Below, piece by piece: positions 5,499 through 6,168 of a stretch of DNA of 6,168 nt. The position numbers were made by a program, and so were the translations under genes. Position 1 is the stretch's first letter. Each line of letters starts with the position of its first letter. Under the pieces are notes generated by a model that was given only the letters and a program-made list of their open reading frames with translations, was not told where the DNA came from and did not search any database. The DNA comes from Rhodoferax sp. (GTDB lineage Bacteria > Pseudomonadota > Gammaproteobacteria > Burkholderiales > Burkholderiaceae): contig JAQGNA010000204.1 of assembly GCA_028292075.1 (NCBI GenBank), positions 1 through 6,168 of the forward strand, read 5' to 3'.

Positions 5499-6168
5499 GT
5501 CACCAACTCCTGGGACGGTGCGGGATAAAACGTGCGTCCGGCGCAGCGCATCCGCTGCAGCAGGGGCGATAGGCGGTAGCGGTCTTCGCCGTAGACGGCC
5601 GCTAGGTTGGCCATCACCGTGCAGACCTGGTTGATTCCAACCGCATCGGCCCAGGCCAACGGCCCGACTGGATAATTCACCCCCTTTGTCATCGCCAGGT
5701 CAACTGCGAAGGGCGTCGCAATCGATTGCTGCACCACCTCAGCGCCCTCGTTGGCCAACATCGCTACGGTACGCATTACCACCAGGCCAGGCGCGTCGTC
5801 GAGCTGCACCACGCGTTTACCAAGGCTGTGGAAAAAATCGGTTGCAGTGGCTAACGCCGCGAGCGGCGCCTGATCGGCAACGGCGAGCGCCACCAACGGC
5901 GCGGCAGCATAATCGAACGCCAGATCAAACACCACGTCCACCCCCATCCGCGCCGTGGCGCTGCGGCCGTCGGTGAGCGCGATGCCGACACCGTCGATTC
6001 GCAGGATGCCCTCACCGTTGTGGCCGCTAACCTGCCAGCCAGCGCCTTGCGCCAGCGCCAACAGGGGAGCCGCCGCGCCGAGGTCTCCCTCAACCAGCAA
6101 CAGACCGGGCGCGGTGGACGATCCCACCGGAGGCACCGCATCTGGCGCCGCGGTCGCAATCGTACCAC
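5495..6168 (-). CDS. 3-hydroxyacyl-CoA dehydrogenase, PaaH-like, C-terminal part, cut by right window edge
   Basis: The last 223 residues are visible; the frame is open to the window edge, so the GTG at 6136 is an internal Val codon and not a start. PaaH-type enzymes, about 500 residues, oxidise 3-hydroxyacyl-CoA (3-hydroxyadipyl-CoA in phenylacetate breakdown) to the 3-oxo ester with NAD. The visible part holds the degenerate middle region (GLLLVEGDLG, then GVDVVFDLAFDY) and a final 3HCDH domain: LDDAPGLVVMRTVAMLANE (about visible 122-140), TKGVNYPVGPLAWADAVG (about 160-177) and YGEDRYRLSPLL (about 192-203). These segments are characteristic of the long PaaH-like form with a duplicated C-terminal domain. 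The NAD-binding Rossmann domain and the catalytic His/Glu pair lie outside the window. Its stop overlaps the start of the enoyl-CoA hydratase by four bases, so the two are translated as a pair. Confidence 0.92.
   Translation of the reverse strand, partial: GTIATAAPDAVPPVGSSTAPGLLLVEGDLGAAAPLLALAQGAGWQVSGHNGEGILRIDGVGIALTDGRSATARMGVDVVFDLAFDYAAAPLVALAVADQAPLAALATATDFFHSLGKRVVQLDDAPGLVVMRTVAMLANEGAEVVQQSIATPFAVDLAMTKGVNYPVGPLAWADAVGINQVCTVMANLAAVYGEDRYRLSPLLQRMRCAGRTFYPAPSQELVT

Noticed and set aside
5495..6136. A complete 213-residue protein starting at GTG 6136
   Set aside because: The frame stays open to the window edge and the visible domain is only the C-terminal part of a PaaH-like enzyme.

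Overview
The window is a GC-rich bacterial catabolic gene cluster. All eight recognisable genes lie on the minus strand, so transcription runs from high to low coordinates. GC-rich coding, dense packing, ATGA overlaps and the gene families present (class III CoA-transferase, crotonases, PaaH-type dehydrogenase, HutC-type GntR regulator) suggest a proteobacterium. A betaproteobacterium of the order Burkholderiales is my best guess, but it is an inference from style and not proven here. I see no mobile element, RNA gene or CRISPR array.

In order of transcription: (1) the C-terminal part of a PaaH-like 3-hydroxyacyl-CoA dehydrogenase, cut by the right edge of the window; (2) a complete enoyl-CoA hydratase overlapping it by four bases; (3) a 175-bp AT-richer gap holding a plausible promoter and palindromic operator candidates; (4) a GntR/HutC-family regulator; (5) a 206-residue glutathione S-transferase-like protein, separated from the regulator by a perfect 10-bp-stem hairpin; (6) a class III (CaiB/BaiF) CoA-transferase; (7) a carboxymuconolactone-decarboxylase-like protein; (8) a LigI-like amidohydrolase overlapping gene 7 by four bases; and (9, in list order) the N-terminal part of a second crotonase, cut by the left edge.

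The likely logic is as follows. A carboxylic acid is activated to its CoA thioester by the CoA-transferase. The crotonases hydrate enoyl-CoA intermediates and the dehydrogenase oxidises 3-hydroxyacyl-CoA, as in lower phenylacetate or dicarboxylate beta-oxidation. The amidohydrolase, CMD-like protein and GST resemble enzymes that process ring-cleavage products (lactone hydrolysis, decarboxylation or lactone chemistry, glutathione-dependent isomerisation). The GntR regulator at the head of the second block probably senses a substrate or intermediate and controls its own operon. The substrate cannot be read from the sequence. The combination is the most interesting point: it looks like a compact pathway for an aromatic-derived or cyclic acid that I cannot assign to a named pathway. 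No stretch longer than 300 bp lacks a gene.
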